Positions 33,369 to 42,180 of a stretch of 64,000 nucleotides of DNA are shown in pieces. Made by a program: the position numbers and the translations under genes. Where the stretch lies: the NCBI RefSeq assembly GCF_001657485.1, contig NZ_LXFU01000053.1, positions 210,265-274,264 of the forward strand, given 5' to 3'. This stretch comes from Rhizobium sp. WYCCWR10014. Its GTDB lineage: Bacteria > Pseudomonadota > Alphaproteobacteria > Rhizobiales > Rhizobiaceae. The notes under the pieces were generated by a model. It had not been told where the DNA came from, did not search any database, and saw nothing but the letters and a program-made list of their open reading frames with translations. Every line of letters starts with the position of its first letter. Position 1 is the first letter of the stretch.

Positions 33369-34331
33369 ATGCCTGTGACGCTACGCATCGCCCTTAGAGA
33401 CTGGGACTACATGACACCCCTTGTGCTCGGTGATGTCAGTTCTTCCCGTCTCGATATCAAAGTGGATCGTGTGGGCACGCTGATCTCCAGCCTCACCGAT
33501 GACGCGGCGCATGACGCCGCGGAAATGTCCTTCAGCCGCTATTCGCAGATGCGTCATGACGGCGATGATCGGGTCATTGGCATGCCGAACTTCATCATGC
33601 GCGGCTTCCGCCATCGCTGCATTATCACCGCCAAGGCCAGTCCGATCCGCAAGCTGTCCGATCTGGCCGGCAAGAACATCGGCGTGACCGGCTGGCGTGA
33701 TTCCGGAAATACCTGGACCCGTGCTGCTTTGCGCCGGGAAGGCGTCGGCGTCGAGGATGCCATGTGGTATGCCGGGCGCCTGACGGAGGTTCATCCGATC
33801 GTCGACCGTCTCGATGGTTTTGGACGGCCTGGCCGCATCGAGGCTGCTCCCGGCGAGCGCCCGATGGTCGATCTTTTGCTGGATGGCGGGCTCGATGCTG
33901 TGTTCACGCCTTTCATGCCGAAAGGTTTCTTCGATCAGGAATCGCGGCTCCGCCAGGTGCTGGATGATTTCCGCGCCGCTGAAGTCACTTACTTCCACGA
34001 AGTCGGCTACATCCCGGGCATGCATCTGATCGGCTTCAAGGCTGGTATCGTCCAGGAGCATCCCTGGATCATGGATGAACTCAGCGAACTGATCGACGAG
34101 TCCCAGCGCCTGTGGCTGGAAAAGCGCGAGAAATACGCCGACACAACACCGTGGATGATCGACGAACTGCGCCGCTGCGCGGCTGATCTGCCGCCGACCT
34201 GGAGAGCCAGCGGGCTAGCTGAGAACGAGGCAATGATCGCCGACTTTGCCGAGGAACTCTACGAACAGAAGATCATGCCGCGCCTTTTGACGCCCGCCGA
34301 GCTGTTTCCGCGGCACGCCAAAGCCAGGTGA
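33369..34331 (+). CDS. 4,5-dihydroxyphthalate-decarboxylase-like protein (PBP2 fold)
   Basis: 320 residues from ATG 33369; a GTG at 33357 is possible. The sequence LRIALRDWDYMTPLVLGDVSS, EMSFSRYSQMRHDGDDRVIGMPNFIMRGFRH and LAGKNIGVTGWRDSGNTWTRAAL matches the periplasmic-binding-protein-like 4,5-dihydroxyphthalate decarboxylase family and its many uncharacterised relatives. There is no signal peptide, so it is a cytosolic protein rather than a transport receptor, although annotation pipelines often call relatives ABC binding proteins. First gene of the MocR-controlled operon. It may decarboxylate an aromatic acid or bind a cytosolic ligand; function uncertain. Confidence 0.6.
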   Translation: MPVTLRIALRDWDYMTPLVLGDVSSSRLDIKVDRVGTLISSLTDDAAHDAAEMSFSRYSQMRHDGDDRVIGMPNFIMRGFRHRCIITAKASPIRKLSDLAGKNIGVTGWRDSGNTWTRAALRREGVGVEDAMWYAGRLTEVHPIVDRLDGFGRPGRIEAAPGERPMVDLLLDGGLDAVFTPFMPKGFFDQESRLRQVLDDFRAAEVTYFHEVGYIPGMHLIGFKAGIVQEHPWIMDELSELIDESQRLWLEKREKYADTTPWMIDELRRCAADLPPTWRASGLAENEAMIADFAEELYEQKIMPRLLTPAELFPRHAKAR

Positions 34332-34335
34332 ACAA

Positions 34336-34362
34336 GGCCTGGGGAAACCCTTCGCAGGCCTC
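34336..34362 (+). promoter_or_regulatory. Intercistronic stem-loop
   Basis: 7-bp stem AGGCCTG / CAGGCCT with a 13-base loop, 5 bases after the stop at 34331 and about 44 before the binding-protein ATG. No T-run follows. It may separate expression levels of the two genes. Confidence 0.45.
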
Positions 34363-34405
34363 ATCGTTGAATTACCATTTTCGTAAAACCAAAAAGGGGA
34401 ATGAC

Positions 34406-35293
34406 ATGTATTCGAAACTGATCGCTTCCGCCGCCCTGCTGGCTCTGATGACGACTTCGGTCTTCGCTGAGGAGGCAGCTGTACCAAAGCAGACCGTCAA
34501 CGACGCCCTTCGCGCGCGCCTGCCGGAGAAGATCCGCACGGACGGCAAGATGATCTCCGTCAACAATGGTTCCTTTCCTCCCTATGAGATCGTCACCGGT
34601 ACGAAATTGACCGGCGCCAGCGCCGATCTGACCGATGCGATCGGCCAGATGCTCGGCGTTACGATCGAGCACGAAACCGTCAGCGGGTTGAGCGCGTTGC
34701 TCGCCGGCATCAATTCCGGCCGATACCAGTTCGCCTTCGGCCCGATCGGTGACTTCAAGAGCCGTGAAGAGGCCAATGATTTCGTCGACTGGGTTCAGGA
34801 ATACGTGGTCTTCTCGGTCCAGAAGGGCAATCCGAAGGCCATCAGTTCGCTCGATAGCGCCTGCGGCAATCGCATCGCCGTCATGGCCGGCGGCTCCGCC
34901 GAAAAGGTGATCCAGGCCCAGGTCGAAAAATGCAAGACGGACGGCAAGCCTGCGCCCGAAGTGCAGTCCTATACCGACCAGCCGAGCTCGATCCTGGCAG
35001 TCCGCTCCAAACGCGCCGATGCCTTCTTCTCCTCGCAGGCGCCACTGACCTATTTCGTGTCTCAGGCAAACGGACAGTTGGAACTGAGCGGCGTCGGCCA
35101 GAAAAACGGGTTCGACGATCTCTATCAGGGCGCCGTCGTGCCGAAAGGCTCGCCGCTCGGCCCCGTTCTGCTCGACTCGATCAAGGCGTTGATGGATAAC
35201 GGCGCCTATGCCGCCATCATGAAGAAGTGGGGTCTTGAGAACAACATGATCAAGCAGCCCGGTCTCAATCTTGGTGGAGTCCTGCCGAAATGA
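34406..35293 (+). CDS. Amino-acid-type ABC substrate-binding protein (SBP_bac_3)
   Basis: 295 residues from ATG 34406, with AAAAAGGGGAA before it. Signal peptide MYSKLIASAALLALMTTSVFAEE, cleaved near residue 21. SBP_bac_3 landmarks: KMISVNNGSFPPYEIV, ASADLTDAIGQMLGVTIEHE and LLAGINSGRYQFAFGPIGDFKSR. It delivers a ligand to the permease and ATPase that follow; its stop overlaps the permease start as ATGA. The M20 amidohydrolase downstream suggests an N-acyl amino acid or similar amide. Confidence 0.9.
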   Translation: MYSKLIASAALLALMTTSVFAEEAAVPKQTVNDALRARLPEKIRTDGKMISVNNGSFPPYEIVTGTKLTGASADLTDAIGQMLGVTIEHETVSGLSALLAGINSGRYQFAFGPIGDFKSREEANDFVDWVQEYVVFSVQKGNPKAISSLDSACGNRIAVMAGGSAEKVIQAQVEKCKTDGKPAPEVQSYTDQPSSILAVRSKRADAFFSSQAPLTYFVSQANGQLELSGVGQKNGFDDLYQGAVVPKGSPLGPVLLDSIKALMDNGAYAAIMKKWGLENNMIKQPGLNLGGVLPK

Positions 35294-36219
35294 GCAATGA
35301 CCGCACGACTGCCGCACCGCCTTCGGGCGGTGCAGACTTCCGGGATGTTGCCCACGCCCACAAGCCTTTTCAAACGGGCCGGCTCGTCCTGTGGGTGGTG
35401 GTGCTCCTGATTGCCGCGAACTTCCTGTGGATCGTCGCCCATAACGAGAATTTCGGCTGGCCGGTCGTCGCGGCCTATTTCTTCGATCCGACTGTCATCA
35501 GTGGCCTTTACGTCAGCCTGGGCCTCACAGTGGTCGCGATGGCTATCGGCATCGTTCTCGGCCTTGGACTGGCGATCGCCCGGCTGTCGAATGACCGGCT
35601 CGCACGTTCGCTGGCATCGCTGTTCATCTGGTTCTTTCGCGGCACGCCGCTGCTGGTGCAACTGATCTTCTGGTACAATCTCTCGACCCTCTTTCCCGAA
35701 CTTTCGATCGCTATTCCGTTCGGCCCGACGCTCGCCAGCTGGGAGACCAATTCGGTGATCACGCCGATGACGGCGGCGATCGTCGGCCTTGCCTTGAACG
35801 AAGCGGCCTATATGGCCGAGATCATCCGCGGCGGCCTGCTCTCGGTCGATCGCGGCCAGTTCGAGACGGCGGAAGCCTTCGGCATGACCAAGGCGAGGGC
35901 GCTGTGGCGGATCATCATTCCGCAGGCGATGCGCTCGATTGTTCCGCCGACGGGCAACCAGCTGATCAGCATGATCAAGGCAACCTCGCTCGTCAGCGTC
36001 ATCGCCATGGCCGATCTGCTCTATTCCGTCCAGTCGATCTACAATCGCACCTTCGAGATCGTGCCGATGCTGCTGGTCGCGGTCCTCTGGTACCTCTTCA
36101 TCACCTCCATCCTCAATCTCGGCCAGAGCTATATCGAGGCCTATTACGGTCGCAGCGAACGGCGCAACAACACCGCTGCCGCCAGATCCGAGACCCTTGT
36201 CGAGGAGGCAAGCCATTGA
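35290..36219 (+). CDS. Amino-acid-type ABC transporter permease
   Basis: 309 residues, HisM/GlnP family. The N-terminus (about 1-25) is cytosolic. Segments begin with LVLWVVVLLIAANFLWIVA; the family block FFRGTPLLVQLIFWYNL and the EAA loop EAFGMTKARALWRIIIPQAMRSIVPPTGNQLISMIKATSL are clear. One permease gene only, so it should act as a homodimer. Confidence 0.92.
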   Translation: MSNDRTTAAPPSGGADFRDVAHAHKPFQTGRLVLWVVVLLIAANFLWIVAHNENFGWPVVAAYFFDPTVISGLYVSLGLTVVAMAIGIVLGLGLAIARLSNDRLARSLASLFIWFFRGTPLLVQLIFWYNLSTLFPELSIAIPFGPTLASWETNSVITPMTAAIVGLALNEAAYMAEIIRGGLLSVDRGQFETAEAFGMTKARALWRIIIPQAMRSIVPPTGNQLISMIKATSLVSVIAMADLLYSVQSIYNRTFEIVPMLLVAVLWYLFITSILNLGQSYIEAYYGRSERRNNTAAARSETLVEEASH

Positions 36220-36995
36220 CCGGTGCCGAAATTGCAAAGCCGCTCGTCAGAGTCCGAAACGTCCACAAGTCCTTCGACCAGCTCGAAGTGCTGAAGGGGA
36301 TCGACCTCGACGTCATGCCGGGTGAAGTCGTCGTGGTGCTCGGCCCGTCCGGCTCGGGAAAATCGACCTTCCTGCGCTGCATCAACCATCTCGAGGCCAT
36401 CAATAAGGGGTTCATCGAAGTCGATGGCGAACAGATCGGCTATCGCCTGCGCAAAGACCGGCTGGAAAAGCTGTCCAGCAACGGGATCGCCAGCCAGCGG
36501 CGCAAGATCGGCATGGTGTTCCAGCAGTTCAATCTCTATCCGCATATGACGGTGCTGCAAAACATCGTCGAGGCTCCGATCGGCGTGCACGGAGATAGCC
36601 GCAAGGCCGCAACCGAGAACGCCCTGCGGCTTTTGGAGCGGGTGGGTCTGTCGGAAAAGGCGGGCAGCTATCCCCGCCAGCTCTCCGGCGGTCAGCAGCA
36701 GCGCGTCGCCATCGCCCGCGCCCTTGCGATCAAACCCAAGCTGATGCTGTTCGATGAGCCCACCTCGGCGCTCGACCCGGAACTGGTGGGCGAAGTTCTC
36801 TCCACCATGCGCGATCTCGCCAAACAGGGCCTGACGATGATCGTCGTGACCCACGAGATCGGTTTCGCCCGTGAGGCGGCCGATCGCGTCGTGTTCATGG
36901 ACGGCGGCAATGTCGTCGAGATGGGCAAGCCCGAGGATGTCATCGGCAATCCGCAGCATCCCCGGACCCAAGCCTTTCTCGCCCGTTTTCTTTGA
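36216..36995 (+). CDS. Amino-acid-type ABC transporter ATPase (GlnQ/HisP family)
   Basis: 259 residues. The start is TTG at 36216: GAGGAGG lies 7 bases before it and the TTGA overlaps the permease stop; no ATG fits. Walker A GPSGSGKST, Q-loop MVFQQFNLYPHMTVLQNI, signature LSGGQQQRVAIARAL, Walker B LMLFDEPTSALDPE and switch His in IVVTHEIGFA. It powers the permease at 35290. Confidence 0.93.
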   Translation: MTGAEIAKPLVRVRNVHKSFDQLEVLKGIDLDVMPGEVVVVLGPSGSGKSTFLRCINHLEAINKGFIEVDGEQIGYRLRKDRLEKLSSNGIASQRRKIGMVFQQFNLYPHMTVLQNIVEAPIGVHGDSRKAATENALRLLERVGLSEKAGSYPRQLSGGQQQRVAIARALAIKPKLMLFDEPTSALDPELVGEVLSTMRDLAKQGLTMIVVTHEIGFAREAADRVVFMDGGNVVEMGKPEDVIGNPQHPRTQAFLARFL

Positions 36996-37065
36996 CCAAT
37001 GTCTGCCGGCTGCTTCGACCCTCGGGCCGTAGCAGCGACCCATTCTATCAAGACTGGATGTTCTC

Positions 37066-38256
37066 ATGCCCACGCTCGACAATGCCTATGCCCGCGTTTC
37101 CGACTTCGAAGCCATGGAGGCGGAGCTAAAGGCGATCCGCCAGTACCTGCATGCCCATCCGGAACTCTCTTTCGAAGAGGCGGAAACGGCGCGCTACGTT
37201 GCAGAAAAGCTGGAAGGCTGGGGTTATGAGGTGACCCGCAATGTCGGCGGCCACGGCGTTGTCGCGCGGCTCAGCGCAGGCGACGGCAGCAAGAGCATCG
37301 CCATCCGCGCCGATATGGATGCGCTGCCGATCGTCGAGGCAACCGGACTTGCCTATGCCAGCGGCACCCCCGGCAAGATGCATGCCTGCGGCCATGACGG
37401 CCACACGACCGTCCTGCTCGGCGCCGCCGAATATCTCGCTCGCACCCGCCGCTTCAACGGCACGGTGACGCTGATCTTCCAGCCGGCGGAAGAGGCGAGC
37501 AAGAATAGCGGCGCCCAGGCGATGATCGCCGACGGCCTGTTCGAGCGGTTTCCGTTCGACGCCATCTTTGGCCTCCATAACCATCCCGGCGCTCCCGAAG
37601 GCACCATCCTGCTGCGATCCGGTCCGATGATGGCGGCGTCTGATACCGTCGATATCACCATCAAGGGCAAAGGCGGCCATGCCTCGCGCCCGCACCTGAC
37701 CGTCGATCCTGTGGTCGTGGCGTGCAACCTCGTCGTCTCGCTGCAGACGATCATCTCGCGCAACCTCGATCCGACGCAGACGGCGGTCATCACCGTCGGC
37801 ACCATCCATGCCGGCGATGCCGTCAACGTCATTCCTGAGTATGCCAAGCTCGCATTGAGCGTGCGCTCCTTCGAGCCTGGCATTCGCGACCTCCTGCAGG
37901 AACGCATCACCAAGCTCGCCCGCTCGGTGGCAGAAGGGCACAATGCTTCCATCGAGATCGACTACGATCGCGGCAATCCTGTCGTCGTCAATTCGCCTGC
38001 CGAGACGGATTTTGCCCGGATCGTCGCCGCAGAACTCGTCGGCGAAGACAAGGTGGCGACCTGCCCGCTCATTCCCGGCAGCGAGGATTTCTCGCATTTT
38101 CTCGAACACAAGCCGGGCAGCTTCCTGCGTCTCGGCAATGGCATGAATTCCGCCATCCTGCATAGCGCCAAATATGATTTCGCCGATGCCAGCCTGACGG
38201 TTGGCGCAGCCATGTGGGCAAGGCTCGCGGAACGCTACCTCCAGGATGACGCCTGA
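37066..38256 (+). CDS. M20-family amidohydrolase (hippurate hydrolase/N-acyl amino-acid type)
   Basis: 396 residues, usual length for the M20D group. Metal-site motifs: LHAHPELSFEE (27-37), IAIRADMDALPI, KMHACGHDGHTTVLLGAAEYLA (Cys-Gly-His-Asp-Gly-His near 106-111), FQPAEEAS (catalytic Glu pair) and PGSEDFSHFLEHKPG near the C-terminus; the dimerisation domain lies in between (about 185-295). It hydrolyses the amide bond of N-acyl amino acids. It lies 70 bases after the transporter ATPase in the same direction, so it likely processes the imported substrate. Confidence 0.9.
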   Translation: MPTLDNAYARVSDFEAMEAELKAIRQYLHAHPELSFEEAETARYVAEKLEGWGYEVTRNVGGHGVVARLSAGDGSKSIAIRADMDALPIVEATGLAYASGTPGKMHACGHDGHTTVLLGAAEYLARTRRFNGTVTLIFQPAEEASKNSGAQAMIADGLFERFPFDAIFGLHNHPGAPEGTILLRSGPMMAASDTVDITIKGKGGHASRPHLTVDPVVVACNLVVSLQTIISRNLDPTQTAVITVGTIHAGDAVNVIPEYAKLALSVRSFEPGIRDLLQERITKLARSVAEGHNASIEIDYDRGNPVVVNSPAETDFARIVAAELVGEDKVATCPLIPGSEDFSHFLEHKPGSFLRLGNGMNSAILHSAKYDFADASLTVGAAMWARLAERYLQDDA

Positions 38257-38373
38257 AGTCCCGATCGCCCAGCTTGACCGCGTCCATTTGGAACTTGCAC
38301 TTTCTGTAGCGCAAAGGATTTTGTAGCGAGACCATCACGTCAACATCTCTCGCCGCAATCCAGGATGCGCAGT

Positions 38374-38853
38374 ATGATTGCCAACTATAACGACGCCGGC
38401 CTCGACTTGTCTTACGATCTCGAATTTTACGCACTGATGGCGGAAAGTTTCGAACGAAGCGTGGGACACAGCCTGACGCCGGAAGGCCAGGGTGCTGAAT
38501 GGCTTTATGACCAGTCGCCGGCAGTTGTCCTTGCCCATAATACCGACGCCGATCCGCGCTTCATCTACGCAAACCGCGCTGCCCAGGCCTGCTTTGAATA
38601 TTCGTGGGACGAGTTCATTACTTTGCCATCGCGTCTTTCGGCGGAGGCGCCCGATCGCGCCGAACGTGACAGGTTGTTGAATGCGGTGGCGGCCAACGGC
38701 TTTATCGCCGACTACCGCGGACTTCGCATCGCCAAGTCAGGGCGGCGTTTCTATATCGAGAAAGCCATCGTCTGGGATCTCATCGACCGCAGCGGATGCC
38801 GTCGCGGTCAAGCTGCGACATTCGATTCTTGGCAAGACGTGCAGGCGGATTGA
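38374..38853 (+). CDS. MEKHLA-domain protein
   Basis: 159 residues from ATG 38374; an ATG at 38365 is also possible. The single domain fits MEKHLA, a PAS-related fold: ESFERSVGHSLTP, LYDQSPAVVLAHNTDADPRFIYANRAAQACFEYSWDEFITLPSRLSAEAPDRAERDRLLNAVAANGFIADYRGLRIAKSGRRFYIEKAIVWDL, in order. No HTH or catalytic domain accompanies it. Proteins of this kind are often found beside amino-acid uptake operons. Its role (sensor, ligand binding) is unknown. It ends the MocR-linked module. Confidence 0.8.
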   Translation: MIANYNDAGLDLSYDLEFYALMAESFERSVGHSLTPEGQGAEWLYDQSPAVVLAHNTDADPRFIYANRAAQACFEYSWDEFITLPSRLSAEAPDRAERDRLLNAVAANGFIADYRGLRIAKSGRRFYIEKAIVWDLIDRSGCRRGQAATFDSWQDVQAD

Positions 38854-38999
38854 ACGCCGGCTGCGGCGACCGACCACGAGCCGGATATGTTTCCGCGACT
38901 TGCAAACCATGTTGTTTGCCATTTGGTTGCCAAAAAACCATGATTGCGTCACATAGATCGCACATCGACATCAGGCACTAAGAATTGGATCAAAGCTGA

Positions 39000-41114
39000 A
39001 TGCGCATAGCCTACGTTTTCTTTGGTGCATTTCTTGCAATTGCACAGTCCGCATATGCTGAAGTCGCATCACCGCCTGTTTTGGCCCCGCTAAAACGACA
39101 GGCGCAAGCCGCTGAGTTGAGCGCACAATTTCTTTCGCGGTATAGCTACAAGTCCGTTCCACTCGACGACGCCTTGTCGGCCAGGATCATGGATGGGTTC
39201 ATCAAGTCACTTGATCCGGACCGCATGCTCTTCCTGCAAGCCGATGTCGACAGGTTCATGTCTGATCGCAGCGAGATCGACGATGCGATAGAACGGAAGG
39301 ACTTGAAGATCCCGTTTGCAATTTTCAACGCCTATGAACAGCGCGTTGTCGACCGCATGAACTACGCACGCAGCCTGCTTAAGCAGAATTTCGATTTCAG
39401 TGCGCAGGAAAATTATTCTGTGCTGCGCGATAAAGAGCCGTGGCCGCAGTCGGAAGCCGAGAGCAATGAGCTTTGGCGCAAGCGCGTCAAAAGCGACTGG
39501 TTGCGGCTGAAGCTGGGCGGCAAAACCGACGCAGCCATTCGCGAAACACTCGACAAACGTTATGAAAACACGCTCGAGCGCGTTTACAAGTTTAAAAGCG
39601 ACGACGTTTTCCAATCTTTCATGGACGCCTACGCAACGTCGATCGATCCGCACACGGACTATTTCGGTGCGGCCGCTTCAGCCGATTTCAATGTCTCGAT
39701 GAAGCTTTCGCTGTTTGGTATCGGTGCTGTGCTGCAGGAACGCGACGACTACACGACGATCCGTGAGCTCGTGCCCGGCGGGCCGGCGCAGCTGTCCGGC
39801 AAGCTCGCGGTCGGAGACCGCATTACCGGCGTTGGTCAAGGCAAGGATGGCGCGATCAAGGAAGTAGTGGGCACGCGCCTTGATGAAGTCGTGCAGATGA
39901 TACGCGGAAAAAAAGGCTCTGTCGTGCGGCTGGACATCCTGCCGGCAGATGCCGGAGCAGATGGCACGCATCGCGTCATCAGCCTGGTGCGCGATAAAAT
40001 CAGTCTCGACAAGCAGGCTGCCAGGAAGACTGTGCTGTCCGTAAAAGTGGGCGAATCCACGCGTAAAATCGGGATCATCACGCTGCCGGTCTTCTATGAG
40101 GATTTTGAAGCCAAGCGCAAAGGGGATGAGGATTACAAAAGCGCAAGCCGCGATGTCGCCAAGCTTCTCGACGAGCTGAAGGAAGAAAAAGTCGACAGCG
40201 TTCTCATCGACCTGCGCAACAATGGCGGCGGTTCATTGGACGAGGCAATTGATTTGACCGGTCTGTTCATCGGCAATGGCCCGGTGGTTCAGCAACGCGG
40301 CAGCGATGGCAAGGTCGAGGTGAGGAGCTCGGAGCTTGCAGCGCCCGTCTGGACGGGCTCGATGGGTGTCCTGATCAATCGCGGCTCGGCCTCGGCTTCG
40401 GAGATTTTTGCCGCGGCGATCCAGGATTACGGTCGAGGCGTGATCGTCGGCGAACCCAGTTTCGGCAAGGGTACGGTTCAAACCGTCGTCGATCTTGACC
40501 AGATCGTCCGCAACAGCAAACCCGAATACGGGGAGCTGAAAGTGACGATTGCCCAGTTTTTCCGGGTCAACGGCGGGACGACGCAGCTGCGCGGCGTGAC
40601 GCCTGATATCAGCTTGCCGGGACTGTCCGATCCGACAAGCTTCGGCGAGACCAGTTATGATAATGCCCTGCCATGGGCTGAGATCAAGCCCGCGAAATAC
40701 GCGCCCGCCGACACTGTCACGACGTTGCTGCCGACATTGCAAAGCCGCCACGATGCGCGGATTAAAAGCGATCCGGACTTCCAACGCCTGTTGAAAGACA
40801 TTGCCGATCTCAAGGCGCAGCGCGAAAAAGGGGTTATCTCCCTCAACGAAGCCGAACGTCGCAAAGAAGCAGCTGCTCGCGAGAAACGGTTCAAGGATCG
40901 AGCGGAAGCAGGGGACGGCGAGGATCTTGGTGATGATGGACTGGAGGCAGGCGAGCGCAGCCTGAGCGCTGATATTGCCATCGAGAATGCCCGCAAGAAC
41001 GCAAAAGACGTCCTGCTCGACGAGGCAGCCGCCATTCTTGCCGACGAAGCGGATTTGCAGCAAGGCGTGCTGAAGGCAGCCACGAAACAAACGGGAAAAA
41101 CGGACGGAAAATAA
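39000..41114 (+). CDS. prc: Carboxy-terminal processing protease Prc/Tsp (S41A)
   Basis: 704 residues, close to E. coli Prc (682). Signal peptide ends near SAYAE (about 20). The Tsp N-terminal domain occupies about 30-230, the PDZ domain about 240-325 (LFGIGAVLQERDDYTTIRELVPGGPAQLSGKLAVGDRI), and the S41 core about 330-560. The catalytic dyad is Ser465 (in NRGSASASEIF) and Lys490 (GEPSFGKGTVQ), with Asp476 at the E. coli Asp441 position. A Tsp-type C-terminal domain (about 570-700, charged coiled-coil) follows. It degrades misfolded periplasmic proteins and trims lipoprotein-linked targets. Alphaproteobacteria normally carry the shorter CtpA type, so this gene is probably acquired. Single gene. 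Confidence 0.93.
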   Translation: MRIAYVFFGAFLAIAQSAYAEVASPPVLAPLKRQAQAAELSAQFLSRYSYKSVPLDDALSARIMDGFIKSLDPDRMLFLQADVDRFMSDRSEIDDAIERKDLKIPFAIFNAYEQRVVDRMNYARSLLKQNFDFSAQENYSVLRDKEPWPQSEAESNELWRKRVKSDWLRLKLGGKTDAAIRETLDKRYENTLERVYKFKSDDVFQSFMDAYATSIDPHTDYFGAAASADFNVSMKLSLFGIGAVLQERDDYTTIRELVPGGPAQLSGKLAVGDRITGVGQGKDGAIKEVVGTRLDEVVQMIRGKKGSVVRLDILPADAGADGTHRVISLVRDKISLDKQAARKTVLSVKVGESTRKIGIITLPVFYEDFEAKRKGDEDYKSASRDVAKLLDELKEEKVDSVLIDLRNNGGGSLDEAIDLTGLFIGNGPVVQQRGSDGKVEVRSSELAAPVWTGSMGVLINRGSASASEIFAAAIQDYGRGVIVGEPSFGKGTVQTVVDLDQIVRNSKPEYGELKVTIAQFFRVNGGTTQLRGVTPDISLPGLSDPTSFGETSYDNALPWAEIKPAKYAPADTVTTLLPTLQSRHDARIKSDPDFQRLLKDIADLKAQREKGVISLNEAERRKEAAAREKRFKDRAEAGDGEDLGDDGLEAGERSLSADIAIENARKNAKDVLLDEAAAILADEADLQQGVLKAATKQTGKTDGK

Positions 41115-41178
41115 TCATACCCGACCGGCGCAACGGCATGTGCAGCTTTGCGATCACCTCGCCATAGTGAGCCTGGGT

Positions 41179-42180
41179 TCAGGTTCCCACATGGCGAGGG
41201 ATCTCGTTGGCGATTTCCGGATCGGCGTGATGACAGGCGGTCAGAAGACCAGGGGCCGCCGTTCGCGCGGTCAGGGCAGGCTCCTGTTCTGCGCAGATCG
41301 ACGTTGCTTTCGAGCAACGCGTTCGAAAACGGCATCCGCTGGGCGGATTTGCGGGGCTCGGCAGATCGCCCTGCAGAACGATGCGCTTGCGCTGCGCGCG
41401 ACGTCTCGGATCCGGAGTCGGGACCGCCGACATCAGGGCCTGCGTGTAGGGATGGGCCGCCGCGCTGAAGATCGATTGCTTCGGCCCCGTTTCGATGATC
41501 TTGCCGAGATACATGACCATGACACGGTCCGAGACATGCCGCACGACGGCGAGATCATGCGCGACGAACAGCATCGCCAGATTGCGTTCGCGCCTCAGTC
41601 CGGCGAGCAGGTTGATCACTTGCGCCTGGACCGAGACGTCGAGGGCCGAGACAGGCTCGTCGCAGACAAGAAGTGTCGGATTGAGCGCGAGCGCGCGGGC
41701 AATGCCAAGGCGCTGCCGCTGGCCGCCTGAAAATTCCGAGGGATAACGGTCCGCATGCTCGGCGCGCAGCCCCACGGATTCGAGTAGCTTGACCGTCTCC
41801 TCACGCCAGTTGCTTTTAGGCACGACCCCCGGGTGCAACGCCCAGGGTTCGGAAATCAGCCGATCGACCCGCATGCGGGGATTGAGCGACTGGTAAGGAT
41901 CCTGGAAAACGACCTGCATCTTGCGGCGCAATTCATGCAGCCGCCGGCCGCTGGCTGTCGTAATGTCCACGCCGTCGAGCAAAGCGCTGCCGCTTGTCGC
42001 CGGCCCAAGCTTCAGGAGCGTCCGAACCAGCGAGGTTTTGCCGCAACCGCTTTCGCCGACGAGGCCGAGCGTCTCTCCATTGGCAATCTCGAAGCTGACA
42101 TCATCGACGGCACGCACAGGCGCCGAGGCGCTGCCGAAGTGCCGGGAAAGGTTTTGGACCTTGAGCAGAGGTTCGATCAT
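41179..42180 (-). CDS. Dipeptide/oligopeptide ABC transporter ATPase (DppF/OppF type)
   Basis: 333 residues, overlapping the DppD-type gene as ATGA. Walker A GESGCGKTS, Q-loop VVFQDPYQSLNPRM, signature FSGGQRQRLGIARAL, Walker B LLVCDEPVSALDVS. The C-terminal extension with a Cys-rich RFRTRCSKATSIC motif is the oligo_HPY domain typical of DppD/F, which binds an Fe-S cluster in some members. Part of a five-gene ABC operon. Confidence 0.93.
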   Translation of the reverse strand: MIEPLLKVQNLSRHFGSASAPVRAVDDVSFEIANGETLGLVGESGCGKTSLVRTLLKLGPATSGSALLDGVDITTASGRRLHELRRKMQVVFQDPYQSLNPRMRVDRLISEPWALHPGVVPKSNWREETVKLLESVGLRAEHADRYPSEFSGGQRQRLGIARALALNPTLLVCDEPVSALDVSVQAQVINLLAGLRRERNLAMLFVAHDLAVVRHVSDRVMVMYLGKIIETGPKQSIFSAAAHPYTQALMSAVPTPDPRRRAQRKRIVLQGDLPSPANPPSGCRFRTRCSKATSICAEQEPALTARTAAPGLLTACHHADPEIANEIPRHVGT

